The notes: a model not told the origin generated them from the letters alone. A stretch of 64,000 nt of DNA from Ifrita kowaldi (GCA_013398055.1 VZRS01009566.1:662147-726146), one strand, 5' to 3'; numbered from the stretch's first letter, positions 25,601 through 40,558 are shown. Translations and numbers: made by a program.

Positions 25601-26895
25601 TACTTCACAGTTTTGTGTATTCTGCAAATGTTTCTCTCCAACAGACATATGGGTGATTAGGGGTTCCAGCAGGGCTCTGACGATTGCTCTATGGAAGCAA
25701 AGACACCAAGAACAGCTGTAGGAAACAGATGTGCCACTTAGGGCACCTTCAGGGAATGGACAAGGGATGAATACTTCACATGCTTAGTTCAGAATTCCTT
25801 TATTAAAATAAAACCCCTATTATTGCCTATGTTTTTAGCCTACCTCCACTTGGAAATAGACATTCTGGTAGCAAAAGCTGCATTGGAATGAGTAAAGGAG
25901 AAGAGTTGCAATGGACAGGGCAGTAGCTGTAGCTCCTAAGCCCTTGCCCAGGCTAAACCGAAATTGAGTCTTGATGTTTGTAAGTATAAAATTCCAGCTC
26001 TGAGAAGCACATTAGCAGCCATAGCAGCTGGATGGCAAAGTGGTAACCTGCAAAAATAGTTATTCTTTACCCTGGGAAAAAACATAGTTTGGTAATTCAG
26101 AGAAGGCGGTGCACAACTTAGTGAAGAAATGAAAGATGTGACATCTACGATGGAGAAATCTCCATCCTGCAAGAAGATCATCATCATAACCAAAATACTA
26201 GGGAAATTTTTTTGAAATAATAAATGCAGTAAGCAGGGATATCAACTGGGGAAAAAAGCAAGAGTAGTTGGAAGGACAAACCAGACATGTCAGCAAGCAA
26301 TGTGAGTCTCACGGGCTTCTGACAATTTGCTAAAGGAGGCTTTATTCTGAGTTAAGTTTCCTTAGTCAGGAATAGTCTAAATACTCCTGATGCTGGTTTT
26401 ACAACAGTGCTAAATTTCCAAATGTTTACCTTAGGGCCACTCTTTTCTTTTTTGAAACAAAGATGAGTTAGAGTCAGTTGGGAGCACTGGGAAAAGAGTT
26501 GAAACAGAAGGATTAAGTAAAGACCAAATAGTCATAAGGTGTGGCAGTGCACACAGGCTGGATGAACCCAGGACTGCAGTAGCCAAACTGCTGACAAGAA
26601 TATGTCCCTTTTCCCTGAAGTGGCTGCTGTGACCAAAAAGCTGGAGAGCATCTCCTGGAAAGGGCATGGGGAGCAGAAAGAGATGTCAGTGTGTTCTAGG
26701 CAAGAAAATTGCTACTTCCGTGTTAAATAAGTGACTGAAATTCTCATCAGAAATATTTATAAAACAAAGACAGGTAGAGAGATAAGCAGAAACTAGGTCA
26801 GTTCCTGGAAAAGAAAACTACGGTGGCAAGCCATTGGAGTTACTTAAGCTTATCAACAGATAGTGGATAACTTAAACCCAGCTGACCTTCAGTTT

Positions 26896-26943
26896 CAAGT
26901 TACCTGCAATCCTTCGCCTCAAGTTACCTGCAGTCCTGTGCCT
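26896..26943. repeat. 24-base tandem duplication
   Basis: Two copies of a 24-base unit beginning CAAGTTACCTGCA differ at two positions (AATCCTTCG versus AGTCCTGTG). A partial third copy (CAAATTA) may follow. Confidence 0.95.
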
Positions 26944-29900
26944 CAAATTATTCTATTCCTGTTCCACTTAAAACCTATCAACAAACCTTAAAGAGCACAA
27001 AAATACAGACAAACCAGTTAAAAAGCATTTATTCTTTCCAGTTTCTGCAAAACATGCATTTTTGCCACAACCTCCTTCCTGCACCTAGTCTGTCAAAGTA
27101 CAGCGACAGTGCTTACTGAAGCATCAGTCCTGTCCTCTCTGCTTGGACAGACATTTTCATCTTAGTGCTGATCTACTGCTTTGTCACTTTGGTGATAATC
27201 TGTCATAATCCTGTCATGTAAAAATCACAAAGAAAAGAAGACTACCTCTGCGTTAAGTTCAAGTCATTCCAGTTGGTGCAGTCTAAAACTGTAGATTACT
27301 CATGTCCAAGCTGGGTATTATCTGAAAGACCTCCTCTGTGGCTTCTCTATAAAACAACAATCATTTCATGACTAGCTGACCCTTCCTCAGAACAGTCATC
27401 TATCACCCAGCTCCTACGTCCAGCTTACCATACGCCTGCTCAGTGCTGAACACAGTGCCAAGCTCAGATGAGACTGCAGGCAACACACATCAAACGCTAA
27501 TGGTGAAACCACGACAGTCTGGGGGTCACTCCCCACTCTACAGGTGCCACGACCTGTTTGTGGGCATGTCCAGAAATAGTGCTCAGAAAGGTACAACACT
27601 ATTACCATAAATTTCATTCCACCTTTGCACAGGGCTGGAAACTGTATGATCCTGGTGTCCCACACTCTTATTTCTAAACACATCCTTACTACAAATAGCA
27701 AGGTTGAAATGATGGGAGTCCAAAGGCAAATTACAAACTCTAAACAAGTGCTGTCACCAAAAAGCTTGGAGATATGTTTTCACTTGTTTACACAAACCTT
27801 CAGGTTATGAAGAATAAGAATAAGATAGCCAGGAGACACCATGAAAGGGGTTTGAGTAACATTTACTTTTGTCTACTTTGAAGGAACAAAATGCTGATAG
27901 AAGGACAAAAAAGAACTCTTTACCTAGAATAAAAAGCAAAGACAGTAAGTGCTCAGTATTTAAGCGCTCTGCAAATTAAGCCTTTCTGATGCACTGTTTC
28001 AGGCAATGGTTCTTTCCCTGTCTGTAAAACTCAGTTTCATCCCAAATTAGCATTGGCTTTAACCAATGAGGTCAAATTTTGAGAAAATAAAGAACTTCAG
28101 GCATGAAGAAAGGCTTGTCAGAAGACTCAATAGAACTGTAACACCCAGATGAATCCAGCTAAACTCACCAGGAATCTCCTCTCCCAACTTCCAAACAAAA
28201 TGAATTTGCCTGGAGAACAAACAATCCCGCCCAAAACTGTGTAAATCACATAGTAATTGCTTGCAAATATAGAAATCTACCAAGGAGTTACAAGTAGACT
28301 TATTTTTCTCCCCTAGAGCTCTATTTACAAAATTGCTTGAGACACGAGTAGGCTAAAGCCTCCCTTGGTGTGGAAGATCACCGCACATGGTACCCAGCCA
28401 GGCTGCTGAGCTCAGCCTCCTTCTCCCAATGAGCCAAGCAAGCTTTTCCTACTTTCCATAGAGTCCTCTAACCACACAGGTACATGGCACCCTTGAAGGA
28501 GATTCAGATCAGAAAAGCCAACAGCCTGAACAGAAAAAGCTGGTTGTAAGCCAGCTTGCTGGGAACAAGTTTTCCACCAGACCTACAAGCAGTTCATACT
28601 CAAGCCAAACAAGCTGCTTGAGCTCCTCAGAGTGGGCGGAAAAGCCACCCAGAATTAGTGTAGTCTCTGACGGAAGCAACGTGATGAGATGGTAACTGAA
28701 GACTTATCTCATGTCCTTTGAGTGAGAAGCACATCTGCAACACATAAACTCTGCTGAATAATTAGCTGTTTCTTGAATCATCACTAAGGCTAGACATCAA
28801 AACAGCACTTTGGTAGAAATGCACCAGGGTTGTGCTCCAGGCTAGGACACTTACAACTTCCAAAAAAGATCCTTCCTCTCAAAGCACCTCCTTATTGCCA
28901 TCCTGTATCAAGGGTGTCACTCAGCTCGACTTGCCTCTGTCCCTCAGGTGTTTTGCTGGGAATGCTGAGCTGGAGAGCCTGCCTTTCCTGAGCACTTTCT
29001 GCACTCACTCCTGCAGACAGTACCACTGGCAGCGCTGCAGATGCACCCGTGTTGTGCAGGAAAAGGAAAGATACTTTCAAAACATATCTTTACCCATGAG
29101 GATGCAAGCACAGTGCAGGCAGAGTTGATGCAAAATAAAAAAATCAAAATGAATCAGGAAAGCCCTTAAGCATTCTGATTTAACAAAGGAGGACAAACAT
29201 ATTTCAATTCCAAAGCACCTAATGATTTTAATTAAAAACTTCCCTCCTCTGCAAAGTTTCAGTCTTTTAATTTATAAAAAGCTTGTAATTAAGATGTAAA
29301 CAGAAGTTCCAAACCTTGCCATTTCCCATGTGAAGGAAATTCTGATTATTTTTTTTAATATGTCATTAGTCAGTTACATTTAGACAGAAATTTTATCATT
29401 TAAATCTCCAAGTAAAAAGACCTAAACAACTGCTACCAAAGGAAATTTAAGGCAAGAAATAAAAGCTTTCAGTGACGTAACAATAGTGGATCCAGGAGAA
29501 TAAGCAGCCTTGCAGAGGCTGCATCTGGCAGGGGAATACTTGACAAGACTGTCAGCATTCTCCCGAGTGCCAGACTTCTTCCAATTTGCACCTTCAAACC
29601 CTTGCATTTGTTCCCCAAGATACAATAAGAAAAAGTGCTGCTCATGTTCCTTGTGCTGCCACGCAGTGAGTACTCCGTCAGCTCAGCAGGGTGACACATC
29701 TCAGACACTCGGTCTCATTAGAAACCTGCTCTCGTTAGCTATGCAAGAGAACACACTGTCTGGCCAGCCACTGCTCCTATAATGCCAAACACATCTGCCC
29801 CTGATCTGGGCTGGATTCACCACCACCTACATCCTTCCTCTGGATTCCCCTGGGCATGGGTGGCTTCAGGATGGTGCTCCCAAGCAAATGAATCCAGAAT

Positions 29901-32900
29901 TACCTTGGTCACAGTTTCAGGTCTCCTTTTGAAAACGGGTTTTTGGATGACTTCACCGTATTCCCCCTGCCCGATACGGACACCCTGGTAAACGCTGCTG
30001 TTGCTCAAGAACCTCCGCTGATGTTCTCTGAATGCAGGGAGGGAGGGATAACAAGAACCTTAATTGTTTGGGGGCAACACAAAATACTTTCAACATCTTT
30101 TTACACAGGCACTAGGCAGCCATGTACAACACACTGGTTTGAGGATGCTCCTCTCTATTTACCAGGATGTTTTACTTTGCAGGCATATGCTCCCTCTGTA
30201 TTGCCCATATGTTTTTGGGGTTTTTAAAAAATAAATTTGGAGGAGCAGAATCATTTGCTCCATTGCAGACAGCTTATATGGCAAACATTTGGATGAGCAT
30301 CAGAGGACAGAAGAATCTGCTGGATGAATGCATGAGATTTTGAACTGAAAGACTGAAAAACTCTTTTGTAAAAAGACAGAACAAGATTTTGTGACATTAA
30401 TGACATTCCTTATTAAAGACTGTAGACAAACACCTCAATACAGGTGTACTACTTCAGAAAAAAACAGAGTAAAGGCCAGGTCAGCTCAGAAAATGGTTCC
30501 TTTTCTGCATAAAAATACAGAATACTGCACCATCTTCAATACGAGACATCCATTGTTAAGGTCTGGTCTAGAAAGCCATTTACAGCTCACAACAGCAGCA
30601 GTAATGATCAAACGAATGGATGCACAGTCATACTCATTCTTGTGCAGCACAGAATGGTGACCTTTCTATCAAACATGTCCATCTAAATCTCAAACCACTG
30701 TTTGACAAATGCAGCACATAGAGGAACAATGTGGGGTTTACGTAGTATTAAGTATCCCATCCCCAGAACTAATGCAGGAAAGACAGGAGCTGCCTGGATG
30801 AGGGTGAAGACAGTACAAACATAACACCTGGGAAATAGGGATTTAATTCTCAGTTTTCACTAGATTCGCTTGTGATCTGAGAAGATGCTTTACCACCTTC
30901 TGTGACGGAATTCAACAAGGCCCCGTAACTTATTCACCCATTTCAAAATGGTTTTGTGCCCTAAATTTTTTTAACTTTCTTTAAGAAAAAAGAGAGAAAA
31001 AGAGCAAAGAAGTGAGTTGCTTGGTGTTTTTTAGTAAGTAACATTCCAGTAAGAAGTTTGATTGTTACAAAGGACCTAAAGTACTTTTAAATGAAGGAGT
31101 ATTATCTCAATATGAAGCTGTCTAAGAGTGGTTGTTGTGAATAAAAGCAAAACCTTCCAGTTTGACAGGACGGTATTTGGCCATGGTTTCTCTATCATGG
31201 GCCACTTACCACTGCCTAAAATCCAGCTGACCTCAGACAACAGCAGGCAGGCAAACCTAAGCTCTGACATTCAGATAAAGCAATGAAGGGGGAGGATGAG
31301 TGCATCTTTGTGTTCTGGAAGCAAGACCTATGTGATTCTTTGAGGAAAAGGGAAATCCAGCAGAACAAAAACCCAACAGGCATTCTATTTACTGCAGGTG
31401 TGATCAAAATTAGAATTGTTATTAATATTATAGCAAATTTGGTGTCACGAGAGAGCAGAAACTTTATTGCCTATCTCTGCACTTGCTGTTAAACAGTCTC
31501 CATCTGACTACCTTTTGCACACTGCAGAGATGCAACTTAAGCTGACCTAAGCTGGATCGAGAGCAACGCATCTGTGCTAACATGTGTTATGTGTGCTTAG
31601 GGTGTTGATCTTGCTAAAAATTAACAAGGTAAAAAAGATTATCCCTCGTATCAGCTCTCACTGCAACTACACCGCTGCCACTGTGAGAGTAGGAAGGCAA
31701 GAACATATGATGGGGGCTAAGAAGGCTACTGCAAATCAGAATGGTCATGGGACCTAAAGTGCAGACAGACTGAAGCTTTGGCTGATCTCTCTTAGCTGAT
31801 TAACTGTGGGCTGTTAAGGAAATATATGGGTCCACCTTCCCTCCTCTCCCTGGCTGCTCATCCCCTTCTAGACCCTCAGAGATAAGACACATGAGGCTGC
31901 ATGATCTGTCAGACCAAGGCCTAAATCCAACCAGAAAAAAAAAAATCAGGCGAGGGAATTTAGAGTAAGGATTGTTTTCCATCCATGCAGGTTCCCTTAC
32001 AATAGGGTTACATTATCACTCTGGCCTAGGAGAGTTCATCTTCCACCCTGCTTCTCTTTCAGCCACTGATTCAGAGCAGCAGCTAAGTGCCATGTGCTCT
32101 GGTCTGCTCCCTGGGGGAGCTGCTACTCTGTCCACTGCTGACAGAGGGAACCAGAGAAACCATCCCCTCTCCAAAAAGGTTTGATGACTCTAAACCATTA
32201 ATTTCTGTATAATCCATTTTTCACACCAGAACACAGCTCTCTAGCACCTCACACAGGAAGCAGCAGTCCCCCCCACTCCAGGGCAGAAAGAACAACTGTG
32301 CTTCGGCTCAAGCACAGCAGCATATGAACCAAAATTCACCTAAATTAGTCAGATATCTGGTCACGCACATCAGGAAAAAAAGAGTAAGAGAAGTCCTGTT
32401 TGCCCTGCATGATATACTGTCATCTGATCATGTGCTCTGCTGTTGCTCACAGTGCCTGGCACAGGCACTGTCTTATCTGTCAGCTGCGCATTAGACACCC
32501 CGGTGAAATACTTGCAAGGATACATTTCCCTAGAGGTGACACTCTGATGCCTTGGCAAGAGTAATGGCACTAATGCCAAGGGCTCACTGGCTTCCAGTCC
32601 AAATCCTACAGCACGGGGGCAATTTCTATTACTGTCAGCCATAAAGTACAGTGGATATTGTCAAGCACTTGCGTGAAAATGCATGTGTAAAGCATTAACA
32701 AGAAGGATGCTACAGCTTCCTCCTTGATAAATGACTCTCTTGCCTAAAGCCTGCAGCAGGAGCAACCACACATTTCACTGTTATTTCCTGTGGAAGAATT
32801 TCCTTTTGGTTTTGTGGATCAGACCATCATTTAATACATCCACCTCACTACTGGATTTGCAGTGGTACAGAGCAGCAACCCACAGGATTCTATGCCTCTG

Positions 32901-32944
32901 GAAGGCAAGCACTCATGTTAACTAAGATACAGGTGCACCTAGCT

Positions 32945-32988
32945 CAGGAACCTAATATTCCTCATACAGGAACCTAATATTCCTCATA
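32945..32988. repeat. Perfect 22-base tandem duplication
   Basis: Two identical copies of a 22-base unit beginning CAGGAACCTAATATTCC stand head to tail, with CAG following as the start of a third. Perfect identity suggests a recent event or an assembly or length variant. Confidence 0.97.
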
Positions 32989-33802
32989 CAGCCAACCCCG
33001 AAAGAAATCCTCCTGCAGGGAATTCAGAGCAGGTACAACTCCCAGAGTGAATTCACACGAGTGAATACCTAATCCACCACCTTTGTACAGGTTGCCAGTC
33101 CTTAGGGTCCTGGGACACCTGTGACAAGGGACAGATCAGCCAGTGCTGAGAGGACATGGGAATGTGAAGCAATTGAATAATGGAGAAAGCTGGGGAGGAA
33201 ACAGTCTGGCATATAATTGCTTCTTCATGTGTGCATTAAGCCTGAGGCATGGAGGTGTCAGGATGTTATTCACTATGAGGAAAAGGAAACACCTTATCCC
33301 ATAGGTCTGGTTATTTTTATTGGAGAGGGAGAAAAGACTCCCATGACACGAGCTGGCTCCCTGACACAGCTACTCCCAGGGAGGTAGGACATCGATCCAT
33401 GGCATTGCTCGGGGCTTCTCCCTTTAGTGAGAGGTTGGATACAACATTAGCCCATGCATCAGTGCACGAAAGGGACAGATTTGTCAAGCAGGAGCTTGGC
33501 CAGGTCACCAGCTGGCTACTATAGATATGCTAGACAGGGACACATACTGCTATTTTCTGAAGAAGTAGAAACATGCCTCCTTGCTGTGCACCAAATCAGA
33601 CTGACTTGAGACAACCTCTCCTGCACCGGTGGGATAACTTTTTTGACTACAGCAACACTTCCCTTATTGCTTCTGGTCTTTCCAACTATTTTTTTCTTCT
33701 GTTAGGGATAGAATGCAATATATTTGATGTTCTAAGGCAACTGCTTAAGAGCTCTGTGGAAGATGATAGCCAGCACTTATTATGGAGCAGAGGCACTTAG
33801 CT

Positions 33803-33844
33803 GATGTTGGAACGCCAAGTGCAGATGTTGGAATGCTAACACAA
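33803..33844. repeat. Diverged 21-base tandem duplication
   Basis: GATGTTGGAACGCCAAGTGCA is followed by a second copy starting GATGTTGGAATGCTAA whose 3' half has diverged. Confidence 0.6.
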
Positions 33845-35958
33845 AAGAAGTTATGAATGCCTACAAACAAACTAGTTGGGAAAGAGTGTAATTATGGCAA
33901 TTAAATAAGGAACAAAACCAAATATCCCTTTGTTCAAAGGGACTTAAAACTGTAAAACAAATATATCAGAAAGGAAATGCTGTGGCAGAAAAAGCATTCA
34001 TAAGAACAAAACAAGGAGTTGTCTGAGGAGAAAGCAATTATAATTATTATGTCACATCAAATGCAACAGATAACTTACTTCCACAAACAAATGCATTTGA
34101 AGGGATTCTGCAAGGAACTGAATCCTGTGTTAATGCTTTCCAGGTGTAAGATGATAGCTAGAAAACCACAGTAATGACAAGCCCATAACTATGGCAGAAT
34201 GAGAAGCTCTAATGGGGTGATAATCTTCCCAGAATTGCCTCTCTGCAGAGCTCAGCTGGCCTGGCTTGATTTCCTCTATCATTTTCAATCTTAAAGAAAC
34301 ACCACCAGCTTCAACTCAGTCACTCTCCAAGCCATCAGAGGGAGTCACCCTGTGACTTGAACTTTATGGGTTTTGGAGGGTTTTGCTGACACATTAAAAA
34401 CATACTCCCCAACAAAAGATGAAAAACTCCTGGGGAATCAATGCTGTAAATGAAAAGAGAAAACTAACCAGGAGTGAAATTCACAGGGATCAAAAGCCAA
34501 GAGTCTGAAAAGCATTTCACCCTCTAATCTTTTGAGCTAAGTGTTTTCCTCAAGGATTCACTGCTGTTGTTTCCAGGTGACTGTCATGACCTCACACTGG
34601 CTGCTGGTCATCAAAGCGGAGCATGTGATGGACCCCCAGCTCAGATCCACCATATTCCAAACAGCCAAGTGCTAACAGTGTTACACTGCTGATCCTATCT
34701 CAGTGTTATTCTTCCTATCCCTCATGCCCTCTCCTTTTTGCGCTACAAAGACACTGTTGTTTATCTTGGAAGCTCACTTTCAGTCCCTTATCCTCCTCCT
34801 CATTTTTTCCTCCTTGGCATTTCTCAGGCTACAGGGCACGGTGAGAGCTCTGGAGAAGGCTTATACATCTTATTTCATCTCTTCCTGCCTATCTGTTGCC
34901 AGGAAGTGAAAAAGATGGCAGGGTCTCTCTCCTATTGCTGCCATCATATACTGTGGAAGAAAAAGTGGTTTTGTCACTCCATACACACTGCAGGGGAGAA
35001 AACGCATTGAGATGATCAGAGTATCCTCTTTTCTTCTGCTGACCTTAGGGAAGTCAGGCACAAGGGACCTAGGGGCTACAGAAATTATGGCACATCTCAC
35101 TGTCAGAGTTCACAATCAATTCCCCTTCCTCAGCTGCTCCCCACCATCAGGACTCTGTTCTAGTCTCCTGTGGTTAACGAGAGCCTCCAAGCTACAGGTG
35201 CTCGCCTGCTGTGACTCACAGAGGCTGCTCTTATTAAAACAACATGCAATTAATACCACAATGAACTTCTACACTGTCTTTAAGAAAGCACTGTATGAAG
35301 TGAGGCAGCTATTGGTATGCTGGTGCAGTGCCTGGGGAACTAAGGCAGGCATGGGGGAGGAGGACTTGTCTGAGGTCCCACCAAAGGAATCAACGGCACA
35401 GCACTTAAGAAACGACTGAGTAGCAGCATAAGGAGCCAGGAGAGTGGTTCTGACACCCAAACTAGCTCCTCCTGCGAGCTATAGTCTTGACCCCATAGCA
35501 GGCTGACAGACTCAATGCCTGGCTTTGATGGCAAAAGAAATCCAGGAGGAGTGAACAACTTGGTTAGAGAGAAAACAGGACACATGTTTATACTCGTAGT
35601 ACTTTTGAAACATCTCATTTAAAAGCTCCACTGCAAGTCTGCATACTAATAACTTCCTCCTGCTCCTTAAGGAAAACATTTTGTTCTGGGTGTCAAGAAG
35701 CTCATTTCTACAATTCAAATATGCAGACATCTGTACGATGAAGAGAGGCAATTGTGTGCAATGCTGCCTTCAGTGTGCAAACCAAACATCTGCGTTAGTC
35801 ACTAGCAGTTTATTGTCCAAGCTCACAAGCAGGAGAGTCCAACAGCTCTCTACATCTACTTCCAGCAGCTGGGGCTACAAGAGGAAATAAGTGCATCTGC
35901 TGAGAAGCATGCAAGAGGTTCCATTACAGATGGCAAATAGCCTGAAAACAAGAAAGAT

Positions 35959-36008
35959 GGAGGGAGGGAGGCAGGAAGGCAGGCAGGCAGGCAGGAAGAA
36001 AGGAAGGA
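35959..36008. repeat. GGAG/GGCA/GGAA tetranucleotide repeat
   Basis: This is a compound tetranucleotide run: GGAG units, then GGCA/GGAA units (four GGCA-type units in a row), then GAAA/GGAA. It is a purine-rich, likely polymorphic tract. Confidence 0.93.
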
Positions 36009-39000
36009 CACAACTAGACAACATGTTAGTCATGTAAAAATATCTGAAGTAAATTGTGAGGCAGTATTTCAAGCCATCTACATCTACAGTATGATTTGCT
36101 CGTTTGTAACTTTACTCATCTCTGAAGGCTCCAAAATGGAGTTGTAGCTATTCTGTATTATCTTGGCTGCAAGTCTAAAATTCTAACTAGAAGTTTAAAT
36201 GACACTTCCTAGTAGTAAGAAGTTGCCTTAGCATTTTCTGCTTCCTGTCTGAAAAATGCTGCTTGATCTGGAAAAGAGTTAGTGCATATATGAGTGAGAT
36301 GAAAAGCAGCAGTTAAAGACAACTCTGATTTACAAATAAGATTATTAAACTGTCCTCCTGAAACTTTTCAACTTGTCTGAAGAAACTCAACAAGGTGATT
36401 ACATTTTTCAGAGTGGAAGAAGTGTTGTGAAAAATCCCTAAGTCGAAGTTCAAATCCTCAGACTCACAGAAACAAAGCCACCTGTGACTCTCAATTAAAA
36501 AGTGCCTCTAAAATGTAGGGTGCTGCTCTCATTGACTCTCATGGAGGAAAAACGTATTTCCTTCAAAAGTAAAAGGCCATTTTTGTGATTACAAGCCTGT
36601 TTGGTGACTTGCACTGTAGCAGGCAGCAGAGCTACAGGGGGTAACTCCTAGGTCATCAAGCCTCTTAGTAAGAGTGCTGTTGGACAAACAAGCTTCCTGT
36701 TCACTTACTTCCAAGTCCATGGCACCTTTATATCCTAATACTTGTATGTATTTTTCACAATAATCAGGGTATTTAATATGAAGTATTACCACAAAAGCAC
36801 AACTCCAGTTTAGAAACTCTTATCTATGTCAAGAGATTCAGAACTAAAGCTAGTCAAAGCTCAGCAAGCACGTCAGAGCAACAGACAAAAGCACAGGTGG
36901 TTGAAAAGACACTGAAATAAATTCTCTCTTAGAAAATCTTGACCTCACTAAACATAACACAGGAGAAGACTGATTCAGTCAGAGCTTTTTAAAAGGCATT
37001 ATCAAGATACGCTATTCTGATTTTAGATCTTTCAAATGTTATGCTAAATTCTGACTGTAAAAGGATTTTGTTCAATACACTAAAAGGCAGAACTGCCTGA
37101 TCTTCCTGTAGCGTGGATATTCATTTCTACAGACACTGATATGATGAACAAGAAAGCAAAACTATCCAAGATCCCAGACTTCAGATTTGTAGTAAAACTC
37201 TGAAAACATCCAGACCTGTAGTAAAACTAAGACCTCAATTTTTAGAGGCATCATGCTGAATAAATTCAACATCTTTTAAGACTTGCATAATCTACAGCTG
37301 GACGTGAAATCAAATCTATCAGTCTTGCACATCATTATGGGCACAAATGCCTTACCATTAAACCTAGACAGAGAAAGGCAGCATTGCTCTAAATCTTGGT
37401 AATTTCAAATGGAGAAGAGTCATATTCACTCCAACTTCTTGTAAAGGAAGTTGCCCTGAATTTTCAGAAAGAGAATCAATCAGATAAATACCTTTCACCA
37501 TATGGCCTAGACATGAGGACATGAAGATCTACCCATAGATTTCCTCTTCTGAAACTATAGCTGTTCATCATTTGACTGAGGCACTTCTTAGCCTTTACTC
37601 TTCTTCCTCCACAGAAGAGGTAAAAGCTTTTCCATAATTTTTTTTGCATATACATGTTGTGAAGCATCAGTGAATTCTCCATAGTGAAAGCTATTATATT
37701 GTGCTCTGACAGACATCTTTAGGAAAAGTAAAGCCAGAAAGCTGTATCAACGTTTTGGAATCATATGAGTTTTATGGATTTACAGTGTAAAAAACTACAT
37801 GCTTTATTATCTTTAGCCAACATATGTTCATATACCTACTATACAGGGCTGAAAGCAAAAGTGGTAAAAGTAAGACTTAACATGGAGTAAGGATTCTGAT
37901 TCAGCTCATTATCATCACATACCACTTCCTAGGAGGCTGGCTAGAAGAAAGTGGGATGGGAAACATATCTAACTATGAGCCTGAAGAAAACTTATTTAAG
38001 TATCAGTTGTCTAGGAAGAATTAAATGGCTAAGCTATAGAAAAGAGGTGATAATGGATGGCACAAGTGCTTTCCAGATAGGCTTGAGAGCAGCAATCTGG
38101 TGCTTAAACTTCTGTGAGGTTCCCAGGGTACAGCAGGTCTGGCTGGAAACCCTGAAGTACAAAAGACAGTAATTTTTTTCTATGAATTGTTTCTTTGGTT
38201 TTGAAATACTTGAATCACACAGACGAAGCTTCAGAAGGTGTTCACTTTTGTAATGCAAACTGCAACCATCTAAACTTAAAATGTCACCTCCAGATTTCTT
38301 TTTAACTGTAATAGAAATTTTGGGAGCAGCAAGGCCACCCAGTACTGACTTCTACAGCTGGCCCTAATGTCCTGGGTGCCTAGTCACCCATGGGCACTTT
38401 TAGAGTTTCAGTGAAGTGCTGTGGGCTAGGCTGTAGTGTAACAAGCTAGTTTTAGGCAGCTTTTTCAGCAAGTAGATGCTAGAGCGAGGATTTAAATTAA
38501 AAACCTTTGGGCCTTTCACCCCAGAAGAGCCCAAACTCCGCATTATCAGCATTTTACTAACAGCATTTCCACTGGAGGATGAACAAACCCTGTTGGTGGA
38601 ACAATGCAATTAACCTGAGTGTAAAAACATTAAATCTACTCTTCACAACAAGAAAAGCAGGAATTCATAAATGCAAACTTGATGAAAGCCACCCATCTGG
38701 CGTGGGATATTTGCTGGTGTGTAACTTATGTTTTACAATAATACACTTAGAAAAACTGAGATCTATTTTTGTGCTCTACTCTTGCAACAAGACTGTAGCA
38801 ACTACATCACAAACATGGTTTAGCAGAGAACTAACCTACCACATTTCCTAGAAACCATTAAATATTCATATGCATGTTAACATATTGCACCTGGCAGCAA
38901 CAATCTCAGCCCCAACCTAGAATAAAACTCCATTTTTCCCAGTCAAGTGAAAATAATGTACAGTCACTGCTACGATAACAGGTCTAATCATTTCCTTAGG

Positions 39001-40528
39001 CTGTCTCCATTCTCCATATGTTGGCTGTGCATAATTCATAGGATTTGCCATATGTTGTCTGAAGCAAGTGTGTCCCTATAAGTGTTTGTGGTTCTACTCG
39101 AAGGCATGTCTTCATAAATTACATTGTGATATATTTGACATTAAAAAAAAAACCAAACAGGGAAAACAGCTCAGTGAAACATAATCTGCTTAAAGTTTAC
39201 CACTTAGCCATGTGTTGAACATTCAAGCGATTAGCTCCCCAAAGTACAACTTTTTTCTCAGTGTGTGCAGTCTGCTTCTGCTGGCAGCAGTTTCAAAGGC
39301 AAAAAACAATCTATCTTTCTCTCAAAATAAGGACTAGGTCCAGCAATCGTTACAAACACAGATAGCTTCTGCTGGCTTCCAAGAGCCTGAGCACACAAAC
39401 TAGGATCGGCCACTTGAGTAAGGGATGGCAGGATTAGACTTGCCACTGGTTGCAGCCCTGCAGCAGAGAACCCCCACAGTCCAACTTGGGTTTCCTGTTT
39501 CCTGACAGACCTCACAGCTTCAATGACTTTTCTGACTCCCAGCTGGTTTCCCTGCAGCATCTTCAGTAATTTTTAGGCAAGCAAAGTTCAAAAGATAAGC
39601 AGCTGTGGAGCAAAGACAGAGTATTGGTCAAGATAACAGGATGACAAACAACAGGATCTCCCAAGAGAGTGGCATTGTTCAGAGAGGGGAAACAAATGGC
39701 AAAAAATATAGACAAGGGCAGAGGAAAGGGAAAAAAAAAAGCAGAAGTGATGTAACCTGTTTGCTTCTGTCTCCTGCTAGCTAATGAAAGATGAGCTAAT
39801 TAGCACATCCCTCAGCTGAAACAGGAATAAACCCTCCTTTCTACAGACAGCTATGCGTATTGCAAAGGCTCTCAGGGGCATCCTGTCTCTCAGACTGATG
39901 ACCCCCCTGACCCGTGTGGCTGAGATCTGCCCTCCAGCTGAAAAGGTGCTGGAGAAAGGAAGGCAGGCAGCTGAACGGATGGACACAGCAGGATCTTGTG
40001 GTACCTCTTTACTTGAGAAAACAGGATAAAAATCTGAAGGATAAAGGAATATAAACATGGAAGTTCTTTTTATGCTGAGAGAAAACAAATCATCATCTGA
40101 AGCTTTTAGGAGGAAAATGGGAACTGAGTTGAAGAGAGACAAACTGGAGTGCTGATGGGTAGCTTTGCATATTTACGAACTTCAAATTTTAAGAGAGCTT
40201 CTCACTATGTTAAGCATAACTGTGTTTGCAGAATTCCACTACATTGAGGATGTCAGAAAAGCAAGCATGAACTTCAATGCTAAAGTGATGACCATTTTCT
40301 AAACCATTATTTATTTCTGATGCTCATAGCAGTGGTGCCATCAAATCCCACTGGCAGCTACCACAACAAAAACTTTCACATATAATTTAAAAATTTCTTA
40401 TGCAGCCATGACCCTGTGAAGAGACATGTATTTCCAACATGAATAACACAGTTACGCTGGCACAGCGGGGCTACAGGCACTTCCAGTAAAACATATGCTC
40501 ACTCTTCAGCTGGTCAGTGACTCAGGAA

Positions 40529-40558
40529 AGCCTGACTCCCACAAAAAGGAGTCAGGCT
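40529..40558. repeat. Perfect 11-base inverted repeat with 8-base loop
   Basis: The left arm AGCCTGACTCC (40529-40539) and right arm GGAGTCAGGCT (40548-40558) are exact reverse complements around CACAAAAA. It lies about 340 bases from the hairpin at 40897. Confidence 0.95.

Larger units (their letters stand above)
15546..33000 (-). other. Presumed SRGAP1 intron 1, proximal part
   Basis: This is the sequence upstream of exon 2 on the minus strand, ending in the acceptor CTCATTAG. It holds a 200-codon plus-strand open frame of unknown meaning (15597-16199), a T-rich run near 16335-16384, a GC-rich segment at 19440-19900 next to a CRE octamer, an A-rich run at 20134-20178, a GA-rich run at 22641-22699 and tandem duplications at 26896 and 32945. 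No coding exon, RNA gene or intact mobile element is recognisable. That this is intron 1 follows from the position of exon 2. The exact extent depends on where exon 1 lies. Confidence 0.75.

Noticed and set aside
36445..36465. tRNA B-box-like AGTTCAAATCC
   Set aside because: There is no A box at the proper distance and no cloverleaf can be drawn, so neither a tRNA nor a tRNA-derived SINE is supported.
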